Below, piece after piece: positions 8,271 through 16,724 of a DNA stretch of 64,000 nt. Origin of the DNA: Bacteroidota bacterium (GTDB lineage Bacteria > Bacteroidota > Ignavibacteria > OLB7); NCBI GenBank assembly GCA_018266795.1, contig JAFDZV010000033.1:1-64000 (forward strand), read 5' to 3'. The first letter of the stretch is position 1. Each line of letters starts with the position of its first letter. The notes beneath the pieces were generated by a model. It did no database searches, was not told the DNA's origin, and was given only the letters and a program-made list of their open reading frames with translations. The position numbers and the translations under genes are program-made.

Positions 8271-9569
8271 ATGCGATACCATCTTTTCCTTTTCCTGCTT
8301 CTGGCGGGTCTGGCTGTGGTGCCGGCTACGGCACAGCTTCCCGCAAACGCTTCCTCTCCGGAACTTCTCCGGCGTGTGGAGGATCTCCGGCACGTGATCA
8401 ACGGGGAGCTTGCCCCGGACTCCATCTTCACACAGCAGTTTACCTCGCAGGTGCCTCCGGCGAAGTTGCGCGAGGTGCTCTCCCAGATCGTGGATGCCAA
8501 CGGCAGATGCATCTCACTGACGGTGTCGCAGCCTGCAGGCCCGTACGCCGGCACGCTTGCGGCACGATTCGAGAAGAACATGATCGGAGAGTTGCAGATC
8601 TCCGTGGAGCGCACGAAGCCCTATCGGATATCGGGCCTCCTGTTCAAGGGGCTGAAGCCGGCTGACGGCAAGCCGGAGAATCTGGACTCGCTGGTGGCTG
8701 CATTGAAGGGCCTGCCCGGCACAACCAACCTCGAGATCGTTCGCCTGAGCGATGGAAAGGTCGTTGCCTCGCACAATGCGGAGAGGCCGCTGGCGCTCGG
8801 CTCTGCGTTCAAGCTCTACATCCTGGGGGAATTGATAGATCGTGCCAGTACCGGGCAGGCGCGCTGGAGCGATGTGATAGCGTTCGACAGCGCACGTTAC
8901 GCGCAGCCCGGGAGCACGCTCGGCAAGTGGCCCACCGGCGCGCTGGTTACCCTGCACACCGTTGCAACGCTGATGATTTCGCAGAGCGACAACACCGCAA
9001 CCGACGCTCTTCTCTTCACGCTTGGCCGCGAGGCCGTGGAGGCCAGGCTGCGGGTGATGGGGAATCATTCCATCGCGGCGAATGTTCCCTTCCTTTCCAC
9101 ACGGGAGGCGTTCAAGTTGAAGTCATCGAATGGTGCGGACCTGCTGGCGCGATTCACCGCAGGCGACAGCACGAAGCGGCGCGCGGTTCTGCGCGAGCTG
9201 GAGAGCCTGAAGGTTCAGTATGATTTCGGTGATTCGCCCGCTGCGATCGACCATGTGGAATGGTTCGCGTCCGCCAGCGACATGTGTGCTGCGATGAACT
9301 GGCTGCGACTTGCCACCCAGAAGGATTCCACCGGCCGCGGCGTGCTTGGTGTCAACCGGGGGCTCACCTTCGACGACGATCGCTGGGCCTACGTCGGGTA
9401 CAAGGGAGGCTCCGAGCCGGGTGTGCTCAACATGACCTGGCTGCTCCGCTCGAAGTCCGGGACGTGGTATGCGTTCAGTTCGGGGTGGAACAATCCGGCC
9501 GCGTCATTGAACGAAACGGCGTTTTTCAATCTGATTCAACGGATATTGAACACCGGACCGTGGGAATAG
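8271..9569 (+). CDS. Secreted serine hydrolase with class A beta-lactamase fold (LpqF/ORF12-like layout)
   Basis: 432 residues from ATG 8271, giving a signal peptide (MRYHLFLFLLLAGLAVVPAT, then AQ). Residues 25-130 form a small alpha/beta domain resembling the NTF2-like N-terminal domain of the ORF12/LpqF serine hydrolases. Residues 145-432 have the class A beta-lactamase/transpeptidase signature: S178-A-F-K181 (SxxK), S239-D240-N241 (SDN), and a KGG triad near residue 400 in place of KTG. No ExxxN omega-loop motif is obvious, so efficient penicillin hydrolysis is doubtful; a peptidase or esterase role in the periplasm is more likely. Single gene, divergent from the SBBP-repeat gene. No Shine-Dalgarno is visible, consistent with the promoter box only 5 nt upstream. 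Confidence 0.85.
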   Translation: MRYHLFLFLLLAGLAVVPATAQLPANASSPELLRRVEDLRHVINGELAPDSIFTQQFTSQVPPAKLREVLSQIVDANGRCISLTVSQPAGPYAGTLAARFEKNMIGELQISVERTKPYRISGLLFKGLKPADGKPENLDSLVAALKGLPGTTNLEIVRLSDGKVVASHNAERPLALGSAFKLYILGELIDRASTGQARWSDVIAFDSARYAQPGSTLGKWPTGALVTLHTVATLMISQSDNTATDALLFTLGREAVEARLRVMGNHSIAANVPFLSTREAFKLKSSNGADLLARFTAGDSTKRRAVLRELESLKVQYDFGDSPAAIDHVEWFASASDMCAAMNWLRLATQKDSTGRGVLGVNRGLTFDDDRWAYVGYKGGSEPGVLNMTWLLRSKSGTWYAFSSGWNNPAASLNETAFFNLIQRILNTGPWE

Positions 9570-9893
9570 GCGAGTGACGATGCTCCGGCATGCGTAGTGG
9601 GAGAGGCGGTATAGGCATTTTTTTCGATCAATGCAACGTCTAAGTGCGGTAACCATTGCATCCCCCTCCCTTGATTTTGTAATTTTAGCACGCAGATCCG
9701 ACCTTGAACAGTCTGCACGAACGCCTCCCCCGAGGCGCCGACCGAGCAAAGTATGGTGAAGATGAGCCTGCCCGTTGAGGATGCTTTACTCGGCCGTTCC
9801 CAGAGTTCCTACCATTGGGCGCTGCAAGACCTGTGACGAAATAGGTGCAACGCGGTATATGATAGGGACCATTACTTGAGCCGCGAGCCTTCA
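9570..9893. other. Intergenic, AT-richer, probable queA promoter region
   Basis: 324 bp between two plus-strand genes, clearly less GC-rich than its surroundings, with a run of seven T at about 9618-9624 and an AT-rich patch at about 9670-9690 (TTGATTTTGTAATTTTA). The patch may hold the queA promoter, but no box is convincing. No coding potential seen. Confidence 0.45.
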
Positions 9894-10937
9894 ATGAAAT
9901 TATCGGACTTCCGCTACACTGCCCCCAAGTCGATCACCGCAAAGTATCCCGCTGAACCCCGAGACCATGCCAAACTTCTTGTGCTCGACCGCAAGACTGG
10001 CGAAATGGACGATCGCATTTTCTCGGACATAACGGAATACTTCAAGAAGGGTGATTGCCTGGTGGTGAACGAATCGCGCGTCTTTCCTGCGCGGTTGATC
10101 GGAAAGAAGGAGAAGACGAACGCCCAGATCGAGGTGATGCTGCTGCGCGAGCTCTCGCAGAAGGACACTTCGTCGTTGTGGGACGTGATTGTCGATCCCG
10201 CGCGCAAGGTGCGGATCGGCAACAAGATCTACTTCGACGACGGCAAGCTTTACTGTGAGGTGATCGACAACACCACCTCGCGGGGGCGTACTGTTCGCTT
10301 CAATCACACCGGCGATCTGTTCAAGACGATCGAGCGCATCGGCCTGATGCCGCTGCCGCCGTACATCGGCCGCGAGCCAACCGGTGACGATCGCGACTAC
10401 TATCAGACGATCTTCGCGCGAGTGAACGGCTCGGTGGCCGCGCCCACGGCCGGCCTGCACTTCTCCAAGCGGCTCCTTGCACGTCTGGAGCGGAAGGGGG
10501 TGAAGATTGCACGCATCATGCTGCACATCAATCGCTCGACATTCGATCCGGTGGAGGTGGAGGATCTTACCAAGCACAAGATGCACTCGGAGTACTTCGA
10601 GATCTCCACAACGGCCGCCGATACCATCAACAGCACGATCAAGGGGAAGGGAAATGTGTTCGCGGTTGGAGCGTCGGTGGTGCGGGCGCTCGAAAGCTCC
10701 GTTCTGACCGTTGGAACCGTGAAGCCCAACCGTGCCTGGACGGACAAGTTCATCTATCCGCCGTACGACTTCAAGATCGTGGACCGGCTGATCACGAACT
10801 TCCATCCGCCGGAGAGCACGGTGCTGATGATGGTGTGTGCCTTCGCCGGCCGTGAGCGCGTCATGAAGGCCTACAAGCAGGCGATCAAGGGGGGCTACCG
10901 GTTCTACAGCTACGGTGATGCAATGCTTGTGATCTAG
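9894..10937 (+). CDS. queA: S-adenosylmethionine:tRNA ribosyltransferase-isomerase
   Basis: 347 residues from ATG 9894; a TTG at 9876 would add six residues but the family begins at MKLSDF. QueA transfers and isomerises the ribose of SAM onto 7-aminomethyl-7-deazaguanine in tRNA, giving epoxyqueuosine, the penultimate step of queuosine synthesis in the cytoplasm. Family motifs are present throughout: YPAEPRDHAKLLVL near the start, DCLVVNESRVFPARL, GLMPLPPYI, VAAPTAGLHFS, HINRSTFDPV, MHSEYFE, TNFHPPESTVLMMV and the C-terminal YGDAMLVI. Length matches the family. The gene stands alone and ends at a strong hairpin shared with the convergent HD-domain gene. No other queuosine gene is in the window. 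Confidence 0.97.
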   Translation: MKLSDFRYTAPKSITAKYPAEPRDHAKLLVLDRKTGEMDDRIFSDITEYFKKGDCLVVNESRVFPARLIGKKEKTNAQIEVMLLRELSQKDTSSLWDVIVDPARKVRIGNKIYFDDGKLYCEVIDNTTSRGRTVRFNHTGDLFKTIERIGLMPLPPYIGREPTGDDRDYYQTIFARVNGSVAAPTAGLHFSKRLLARLERKGVKIARIMLHINRSTFDPVEVEDLTKHKMHSEYFEISTTAADTINSTIKGKGNVFAVGASVVRALESSVLTVGTVKPNRAWTDKFIYPPYDFKIVDRLITNFHPPESTVLMMVCAFAGRERVMKAYKQAIKGGYRFYSYGDAMLVI

Positions 10938-11030
10938 AGATCGGTCAGTTGCTGGTAGTCAGTAGTCGGTGGAGAAAGCCTTGCAAACGACTAACGACGA
11001 ACAACTGACTGCCAATCAAGAACAGACTAC

Positions 11031-11064
11031 GAGGGGAACACTGCACATCGGTGGTGTTCCCCTC
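11031..11064. terminator. Bidirectional hairpin terminator between queA and the HD-domain gene
   Basis: Perfect 11-bp stem GAGGGGAACAC / GTGTTCCCCTC with a 12-nt loop, lying between the convergent ends at 10937 and 11112. Confidence 0.7.
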
Positions 11065-11111
11065 TCATGTTTCATCGTTCACATTTTCCAGCGCACGCGG
11101 AAGACCTGCGG

Positions 11112-11735
11112 CTACGTTGGCGGCGTCTCCGGAACCGGCATGCCACCCTGTGCATGCAGGTCCGCCAGATACTGCCACGCCTTGCGGTACTTCTCCATGC
11201 GGGCGGCGTCCTTCACCTTCATCGGACGATTGCTCCGGCGGATATCCATGTTGTCCTCCAGGTCCGCCAGCTTCACGGCGCGTGCCAGCGGGTTGGGGGC
11301 GATCCGTTCCACGAATGCGGTGTAGTACTCGCCTCGACGGCGCGTGAGACAATCCACTGCGACAACCACGTGTTCCGGAAAACCCATGCCCCGCAGATCG
11401 TCGAATGTCGTGCTGGTATCCTCCACCACATCGTGCAGGAAGGCCACGATCTTCTCCTCCGTAGACCGGCAGCGTGCTGCAACACCGAGCACGTGAAGGA
11501 TGTACGGCTGATGGTACTTGTCCACCTGGCCGCGGTGTGAATCAACCGCCAGCGCAACGGCCCGCTCTATCAGCCCCGCCTGCTTCAGTTGCGCAGTGCG
11601 CTGCGCAGGACGCTTCGTGACCCTTTTCTTCTGTGCCTGAGTCCGTGAACGTGCGGCCTGCTTGCTTGCTGCGGGCTTGCCGTTATCGGAACTTCCGCGG
11701 GCGGCCGCAATCTTTCTGGTGATCCGATTTGCCAT
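11112..11735 (-). CDS. HD-domain phosphohydrolase of the RelA/SpoT-like HD type
   Basis: 207 residues from ATG 11735, preferred over ATG 11774 because it follows a purine-rich AGAGAG about 4 nt upstream; the longer form adds 13 residues. Residues 1-55 are a Lys/Arg/Ala/Gln-rich, probably disordered basic tail. The rest is an HD metal-dependent phosphohydrolase: DSHRGQVDKYHQPYILH, then the metal-binding HD pair in FLHDVVEDT, and KLADLEDN as the distal aspartate. This arrangement matches the hydrolase half of (p)ppGpp synthetase/hydrolases, but there is no synthetase domain, so a small alarmone- or nucleotide-hydrolase is possible. Substrate not determinable. The basic tail could bind nucleic acid (inference). 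Confidence 0.8.
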   Translation of the reverse strand: MANRITRKIAAARGSSDNGKPAASKQAARSRTQAQKKRVTKRPAQRTAQLKQAGLIERAVALAVDSHRGQVDKYHQPYILHVLGVAARCRSTEEKIVAFLHDVVEDTSTTFDDLRGMGFPEHVVVAVDCLTRRRGEYYTAFVERIAPNPLARAVKLADLEDNMDIRRSNRPMKVKDAARMEKYRKAWQYLADLHAQGGMPVPETPPT

Positions 11736-11795
11736 TCGCTCTCTATCTGCCTGGGTTACGGGTCGGGATTGCATTGGCGGCGCTCGAGCCGCCGG

Positions 11796-12236
11796 TTATT
11801 CCGTGTCGTTGGCGAACTCCACGGTGTCGAAAATCTTCATGCCGCTGGCAAGCGTCTTGTGAACCGGACACCGGCCCACGATATACTCCAGACGCTTCCT
11901 CTCTGCATCGTCGAACGTGCCGCCAATCGTGATGGAGGACCGGACGCGTTCGATCATCGCATCGACATCCTCGTCGCACTGCTGGCAGTCGTGCGAGTGG
12001 ATGCGATCGAACTCGTAGCGCGTGCGAACCCATTTCAGATCGATCCCCTTGCGCTGGGCATAGAACCTGAGCGTCAGGGTGGTGCAGGCCGCAAGGCTTC
12101 CAAGAAGAAACTCGTACGGTGTAGGGCCGGTGTCCGTGCCGGCATCCTCCAGCGGCTCATCTCCATACCACGTATGGCGACCGTTGCTCAGCGTTACACG
12201 CGTACCTTCGTCGAGATGGGCGGTAATGGTTGCCAT
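11796..12236 (-). CDS. OsmC family peroxiredoxin-like protein
   Basis: 146 residues from ATG 12236. OsmC/Ohr proteins reduce organic hydroperoxides with two reactive cysteines in the cytoplasm; both are present, in SLAACTTLT (about residue 51) and RCPVHKTL (about residue 122). Other family features are GPTPYEFLLGSLAACT and the C-terminal VEFAND. An additional CQQC pair occurs around residue 84. The closest subgroup seems to be the OsmC/YhfA-like branch rather than Ohr. The gene is 60 bp downstream of the HD-domain start on the same strand and divergent from rnhA, so the control region lies in 12237-12422. Confidence 0.88.
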   Translation of the reverse strand: MATITAHLDEGTRVTLSNGRHTWYGDEPLEDAGTDTGPTPYEFLLGSLAACTTLTLRFYAQRKGIDLKWVRTRYEFDRIHSHDCQQCDEDVDAMIERVRSSITIGGTFDDAERKRLEYIVGRCPVHKTLASGMKIFDTVEFANDTE

Positions 12237-12410
12237 AGGTGTATCGAAATGAGGGTCGGCCGGTCCGATTGTCCGAACCGCACGCTCGCGGGTTCGGTTG
12301 AGAGTTGCGAACCGGAAACTTACGAAGGGAGTGCGGATGAGCGCCGGGTGCGCGCCGGAATTTCGACGCGATCCCGATTCGTTTTCGCTACCAGATTTGC
12401 CAATTCTGAC

Positions 12411-12419
12411 GAACTTTGC
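12411..12419 (+). promoter_or_regulatory. Possible -7 promoter element (GAACTTTGC) just before rnhA
   Basis: GAACTTTGC differs from the TAnnTTTGC Bacteroidota box at one position and ends 3 nt before the rnhA ATG, matching the near-leaderless arrangement seen at 8257 and 48086. No Shine-Dalgarno is present. Confidence 0.3.
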
Positions 12420-12422
12420 CGC

Positions 12423-12908
12423 ATGGCCGAACAATCCGACGTGACGATCTATACAGACGGAGCCTGCTCCGGCAACCCGGGACCCGGCGGCTACGGCGTT
12501 GTGCTGCTCGCAGGCGGCAAACGGCTGGAGCTGTCGGAGGGCTACCGCCGAACAACGAACAACCGCATGGAATTGCTTGCGGTGATCGCCGCGCTCGAGC
12601 GCCTGAACCGCCCGTGTGCCGTGCGCCTCTACAGCGATTCGCAATACGTTGTGGACTCCGTCACCAAGCGCTGGGTCTACTCATGGCAGCGGAACAACTG
12701 GCGCAAGGCGGATAAGAAACCGGCCCTGAACGTCGATCTCTGGAAGCGCCTGCTCCCCCTTCTGGAGAAGCACACCGTGGAGTTCAAATGGGTGCGCGGG
12801 CACAACAACAACGTGGAGAACGAACGCTGCGATGAACTGGCCGTGGCCGCCTCGTTCGGGACGGACCTGAAGGTGGACGAAGGTTTTGCCCCTGCCGTTC
12901 CGGCCTAG
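12423..12908 (+). CDS. rnhA: Ribonuclease HI
   Basis: 161 residues from ATG 12423 (the open frame extends far upstream, antisense to osmC, without family resemblance). RNase HI cleaves the RNA strand of RNA-DNA hybrids, removing primers and R-loops. All four catalytic acids are seen: Asp in VTIYTDGACSGNPGPGGY, Glu in TTNNRMELLAV, Asp in LYSDSQYVVDS, and Asp in the C-terminal GHNNNVENERCDELA, together with the basic WVYSWQRNNWRKADKKP loop. Length is normal for the family. It is divergent from osmC and 112 bp ahead of the methyltransferase gene. Confidence 0.97.
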   Translation: MAEQSDVTIYTDGACSGNPGPGGYGVVLLAGGKRLELSEGYRRTTNNRMELLAVIAALERLNRPCAVRLYSDSQYVVDSVTKRWVYSWQRNNWRKADKKPALNVDLWKRLLPLLEKHTVEFKWVRGHNNNVENERCDELAVAASFGTDLKVDEGFAPAVPA

Positions 12909-13020
12909 CTCCGTCCGATAACTGTCTTGTGAGCCGGTCCATATGCTGCCGTATGCACCGGGCGATGCCGGCGTGGAGCGGATCGGCGGGAACCAGGGAC
13001 TTCCAAATCAACGGACGATT

Positions 13021-13584
13021 GTGCCAGAAGAAACCTCGTCACTTTCCTATCTCCTCTCGATAGCGCAATGGTCGCCGCTGCATGCGGTGATCCTTCTCGT
13101 GATCGCACAACGCATCCTGGAACTGCGCCTCTCGAAGCGGAACGAGAAGCGGCTGCGCGAGCGGGGTGCCGTCGAAGTCGGAGCGGACCACTATCCCGCC
13201 ATCGTCACGCTCCATGTGCTCTGGTTTGCCGGGATGATCGTGGAGGTGGTGCTGCTTACCCGCTCGATCAACCCCTTCTGGCCCGCGCTGCTCGCGATCC
13301 TTCTGCTTGCACAGTGGCTTCGCTACTGGGCCATCCGTTCGCTGGGGCCCTCCTGGACAACACGCGTGCTCGTGGTGCCGAAGTCCAGGCCGGTAACGAA
13401 CGGTCCGTACAGATATCTCCGCCATCCCAACTACATCGTGGTTGCAACGGAACTCTTCGTGCTGCCGGTAATGTTCGGCGCGTACGTCACGGCCGTTACC
13501 GTCACTATCATCAACGCAATCCTTCTTCTGATTCGCATCCGTGCGGAGAACCGTGCGTGGCGGGCGATCGGGAAGGGGGGATAG
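13021..13584 (+). CDS. Isoprenylcysteine carboxyl methyltransferase (ICMT/YpbQ-like) membrane protein
   Basis: 187 residues from GTG 13021; an ATG at 12943 would add 26 polar residues that look like translated spacer, so the shorter form is preferred without strong Shine-Dalgarno support for either. About four membrane segments are visible (residues 15-30, 60-80, 83-100 and 140-165). The ICMT signature lies in GPYRYLRHPNYIVVATE (about 135-150), which binds SAM and the substrate head group, and the C-terminal RAENRAWR matches the E-R motif of the family. Bacterial members methylate small lipids or alkylpyrones; in Bacillus ypbQ sits beside a type III polyketide synthase, which is absent here. 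Substrate unknown. Confidence 0.82.
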   Translation: MPEETSSLSYLLSIAQWSPLHAVILLVIAQRILELRLSKRNEKRLRERGAVEVGADHYPAIVTLHVLWFAGMIVEVVLLTRSINPFWPALLAILLLAQWLRYWAIRSLGPSWTTRVLVVPKSRPVTNGPYRYLRHPNYIVVATELFVLPVMFGAYVTAVTVTIINAILLLIRIRAENRAWRAIGKGG

Positions 13585-13652
13585 TCATGACAATCAGGCG
13601 TCGATGAGAAGCAGACCGGCCGTGTCCGGCGAATCCGTTGCCGATGTCTACG

Positions 13653-13679
13653 GCGAGCTCCGATGAAATCGGAGCTCGC
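13653..13679. terminator. Strong bidirectional hairpin terminator
   Basis: Perfect 12-bp stem GCGAGCTCCGAT / ATCGGAGCTCGC closed by a GAA loop, between the convergent methyltransferase (ends 13584) and di-haem peroxidase (ends 13700) genes. Confidence 0.7.
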
Positions 13680-13699
13680 GTCCCAGGCGCCGGAACCTG

Positions 13700-14731
13700 C
13701 TACGGCTTGAACTTCGCGTCGGCCACGAACTGTTCGTCCGTGAGCGATGTGAGAAAGGCAATCAGGTCCGTACGTTCCTGCGGGGTAAGCACGAACGGCC
13801 GGATCACCGCATCGGCGTTGGGGTTCTGTTGCCCGCCCGAGGTGTAGTGATTCACAACGGCATCCAGCGTCTCGAACGATCCATCGTGCATGTAGGGGGC
13901 AGTGAGCGCGATGTTGCGCAGCGTCGGGACCTTGAACTTCCCCTCATCGGCAGGATCCTCCGTGATCAGCTCACGCCCCTTGTCCGCATAGGTTGCATAG
14001 ATGCCGTTGTTACGGTACCCGTTGTTGGTGAAGTTGAAGCCGATGTGGCAGTGGAAGCACTCCGCCTTCTCGCCGAAGAAGATGTTCATGCCGCGGAGTT
14101 CCGATGCCGTGAGCGCCGTGGTATCTCCCTGCTGATAGCGGTCGTACCGCGAGCGGCCGCTTACCAGCGTTCGCACGAACGATGCGATCGCCTTGGTCAC
14201 GAACTCCGGTTTGGGCTCCGAGTTGTACGCACGCCTGAACATGTCCACGTAGGCGGGGTCGGCGGAGACACGGCTCACCACCTCTCCCAGCGTCATGTTC
14301 ATCTCCAGCGGGTTGATGATCGGCTGGATTGCCTGCTGTTCCAACGTTGGAACGCCGCCATCCCAGAAGTAGCTGGTGTTGTAGACCATGTTGGCGAGTG
14401 AGGGGGCGTTCCGCTTTCCGAGCTGGCCGTTTACACCGATGCTGAGCGGTCGCGGATCGGCGAAGGCATGCTCCTGCAGGTGGCAGCTTCCGCATGCCAC
14501 CTCGCTGGTGCGCGAGAGCTGCTTATCGTAGAACAGCTTCTTGCCGAGCGCGATGCGGTCCGCCGTGAGCGCGTTGTCCTCCGGGAAGTGCGGCTGCGGA
14601 AAGCCTGCAGGAACATCGATCAACGGCGTGGCGGGCGGCCCGGACGTGCTGCACGCCGATGCCAGCACGCACGCTGCAACCAGCACCAGTGCGCGGCGCC
14701 CGTATCGAAGATGCATGCGCCGATTCATCAT
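13700..14731 (-). CDS. Di-haem cytochrome c peroxidase / MauG-MbnH-like lipoprotein
   Basis: 343 residues from ATG 14731, preceded by GGGAG at good spacing. The N-terminus is a lipoprotein signal (lipobox LASAC). Two CxxCH haem-c sites are present: CGSCH (about residue 80) and CFHCH (about 228), each followed by family features (FADPRPLSIGVNG, KRNAPSLANMVYN, FWDGG, NPLEMNMT, KVPTLRNIALTAPYMHDGSFETLDAVVNHY). This is the bacterial di-haem peroxidase/MauG superfamily, periplasmic. The gene lies 15 bp after an MbnP-like gene in one operon. In studied MbnP/MbnH pairs the MauG-like partner oxidises a tryptophan of MbnP to kynurenine, so the same job is inferred here; a plain H2O2-reducing peroxidase is the alternative. 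Confidence 0.9.
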   Translation of the reverse strand: MMNRRMHLRYGRRALVLVAACVLASACSTSGPPATPLIDVPAGFPQPHFPEDNALTADRIALGKKLFYDKQLSRTSEVACGSCHLQEHAFADPRPLSIGVNGQLGKRNAPSLANMVYNTSYFWDGGVPTLEQQAIQPIINPLEMNMTLGEVVSRVSADPAYVDMFRRAYNSEPKPEFVTKAIASFVRTLVSGRSRYDRYQQGDTTALTASELRGMNIFFGEKAECFHCHIGFNFTNNGYRNNGIYATYADKGRELITEDPADEGKFKVPTLRNIALTAPYMHDGSFETLDAVVNHYTSGGQQNPNADAVIRPFVLTPQERTDLIAFLTSLTDEQFVADAKFKP

Positions 14732-14746
14732 GCCAATGCTCCCACG

Positions 14747-15598
14747 CTACTGTTGAATGGTGATGAAGCCGGACTTCTGGCCGTTGATCACGAGCGAGTC
14801 CGCCGGGCCGCCACTGTTGGCAACGCGATCCGCCAGATCGCCTGCCAGATTCGGCAGGTAGTTGCCGGCGGGAGTCACGAAGAGTCTGTTGATGTTCGCC
14901 TTCAGGTGCAGTTGTCCGGTGCTGTCGCCCGGCACGCTTACCGAACCGCTGGCAACGATATTCATCATCCGCTTGTCCTCGCCGATGTGATAGACGAATT
15001 GCTCCCATTGCTTCGCCACGAAGGAGAACCCTTCGATCTTCAGGAAGATATACCCCGGTTTCCATCCCCAGTACATGTCCGCATCCACATCAAGGGGCGG
15101 CAGATGAGTGGAGGCGTCGCCATGATTCAGCGAGCTGCCATCGAAGGCGAGCCGGGGAACGCCGATCGCCATGGAGATGCCGTTGTACCTGCCTCGCTTG
15201 GTGAGCACGCGCAACACGTTCGATCCGCGGATGCTGTAGTCCACGAGTGCGATCCCGTATGTGGCGGGCTGCATCGCGGAGTCCAGCAGCGTCACGGGAA
15301 CGTGAGCGCCGGAGCTGTCTATCAGTTCCAACTGTGAGACGTAGAATCGCAGACGCTGCACCTTGTACTGGATGCTGTTCTCCGTGGTCATCACCGTGTC
15401 CAGAAGGAACGGTGCATTCCCTGCAACCGCGTTGAACGTGATCGCGAGCGGAACGGCGGCGGTGTCGTTCCCGGCGGGAGCAGGGGGGCCGTTGGGCGTA
15501 TCCTTCCTGCAGCCTGCAACCAGTAGTGCACTCAGCAGCAGTGCTGCCGGCAATGCGAAGACGATCTGGTATCTGTGTCGGATGCGAATCATAGCCAT
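14747..15598 (-). CDS. MbnP-like periplasmic lipoprotein (putative copper-binding partner of the di-haem protein)
   Basis: 283 residues from ATG 15598, giving a lipoprotein signal (hydrophobic core then LLVAGC). The mature protein has the MbnP pattern: VPLAITFNAVAGNAPF at the start, YKVQRLRFYVSQLEL, the conserved aromatic block DADMYWGWKPGYIFLKIEG (about 200-218), FVYHIGE and a C-terminal LKANINRLF. MbnP proteins bind copper after a tryptophan is converted to kynurenine by MbnH; candidate tryptophans here are the two in YWGW. First gene of a two-gene operon with the MauG/MbnH-like gene. No methanobactin biosynthesis gene is present, in keeping with the wide occurrence of stand-alone pairs. 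Family assignment is from motifs only. Confidence 0.82.
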   Translation of the reverse strand: MAMIRIRHRYQIVFALPAALLLSALLVAGCRKDTPNGPPAPAGNDTAAVPLAITFNAVAGNAPFLLDTVMTTENSIQYKVQRLRFYVSQLELIDSSGAHVPVTLLDSAMQPATYGIALVDYSIRGSNVLRVLTKRGRYNGISMAIGVPRLAFDGSSLNHGDASTHLPPLDVDADMYWGWKPGYIFLKIEGFSFVAKQWEQFVYHIGEDKRMMNIVASGSVSVPGDSTGQLHLKANINRLFVTPAGNYLPNLAGDLADRVANSGGPADSLVINGQKSGFITIQQ

Positions 15599-16019
15599 CG
15601 GTGCGCCGGGCATTGTTTGATTGGTTCGGTCGCCATCGGGCTGCGCGTAGTGCGCGGTGCCTTCCTGTTTCGCATGCCGTCGGAAGCTGCATACCGGGGA
15701 GCGACATGCAACGAGGCGCAGCGTGCCGGTCTGCAGCCCGCGGTCCCGGAGGCGATGCGAGCGGCAGCCGCGTTCTGCGCGGCCGGGTGCCGTGTACTCT
15801 CCGGCATCCACGGTTGGGGGGTCGAACTCCGGCAGGGTTCTCGGGGGCCTTCAGTGCCTGCCGGCAGGAACTCCATGTCGCGGTACGAAACGGGAACGCG
15901 CCAAATTGCAAAACCCGTGTGAACGGAGCAATGCAGCCTCGGCAACGGACCGGAATCGTATTTTGACCGGTCATGACGGCAACGGGGCCATGCAAGCGGA
16001 TCAGTGCAACGGAGAAGTG
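15599..16019. other. Divergent intergenic region, no gene seen
   Basis: 421 bp between the divergent MbnP-like and HAD genes. Long open frames run through it on both strands but show no family resemblance and are extensions of the flanking genes. A GGAGAAG Shine-Dalgarno at about 16011-16017 serves the HAD gene. Promoters for both directions must lie here; none could be assigned. Confidence 0.55.
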
Positions 16020-16724
16020 ATGATCAAGGCGGTCGTGTTCGATCTGGACAACACACTGGTTGATTTCACGGCGATGAAACGCCAGGCGATCGATGCAGCC
16101 ATCGGCGCGATGATCGATGCCGGCTTGAACATGAGCTACGCCGATGTGCGAGGGCACATCGACAAGATCTACGGCGAGCAGGGGATCGAGTATCAGAAGG
16201 TGTTCGACGAATTGCTGCAGAACATCCTCGGCCGGATCGACTTCAAGATGCTCTCTGCGGGGATCGTTGCCTACCGTCGTGCGCGCGAGGCGGCGCTGAA
16301 GCCATTTCCGCATGTCTCCGCAACGCTGATGGAGCTTGTGAAGCACGGCGTGAAACTGGCGGTGGTCTCCGATGCTCCAACGCGCGAAGCGTGGCTGCGT
16401 CTCTGCTACATCAACTTCCATCACATCTTCGATCACGTTGTGACCTTCGACGACACAGGCCTTCGCAAGCCGGACCCCGCGCCGTTTCAACTCGCGCTTG
16501 CACGGTTGAACGTTCAACCCGGCGAGGCACTGATGGTTGGCGACTGGGCGGAACGCGACATGGTTGGCGCGGCGGCGATCGGAATGACAACTGCCTTCGC
16601 AAAGTACGGCGATGCGTTCGGCAATCAGACCGTGACTGCGGATTACGTTCTCAACGACATCAAGGATCTGCTGACGATCGTGCTGGGCCATGAAGGACGT
16701 ACCATCATCGAGGAGGAAGTATGA
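16020..16724 (+). CDS. HAD-superfamily hydrolase (phosphatase)
   Basis: 234 residues from ATG 16020, which follows GGAGAAG and begins exactly at the HAD motif I (MIKAVVFDLDNTLVDF). Motif II is VVSDAPTREAW (about 118), motif III Lys is in LRKPDP (about 153), and motif IV is MVGDWAERDMVGA (about 178). The helical cap between motifs I and II (residues 15-90) is of the C1 type, as in phosphoglycolate phosphatases and YjjG-like nucleotidases. A cytoplasmic phosphomonoesterase is expected; substrate unknown. The stop overlaps the acpS start by 4 bp (ATGA), so translation is probably coupled. Confidence 0.87.
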   Translation: MIKAVVFDLDNTLVDFTAMKRQAIDAAIGAMIDAGLNMSYADVRGHIDKIYGEQGIEYQKVFDELLQNILGRIDFKMLSAGIVAYRRAREAALKPFPHVSATLMELVKHGVKLAVVSDAPTREAWLRLCYINFHHIFDHVVTFDDTGLRKPDPAPFQLALARLNVQPGEALMVGDWAERDMVGAAAIGMTTAFAKYGDAFGNQTVTADYVLNDIKDLLTIVLGHEGRTIIEEEV

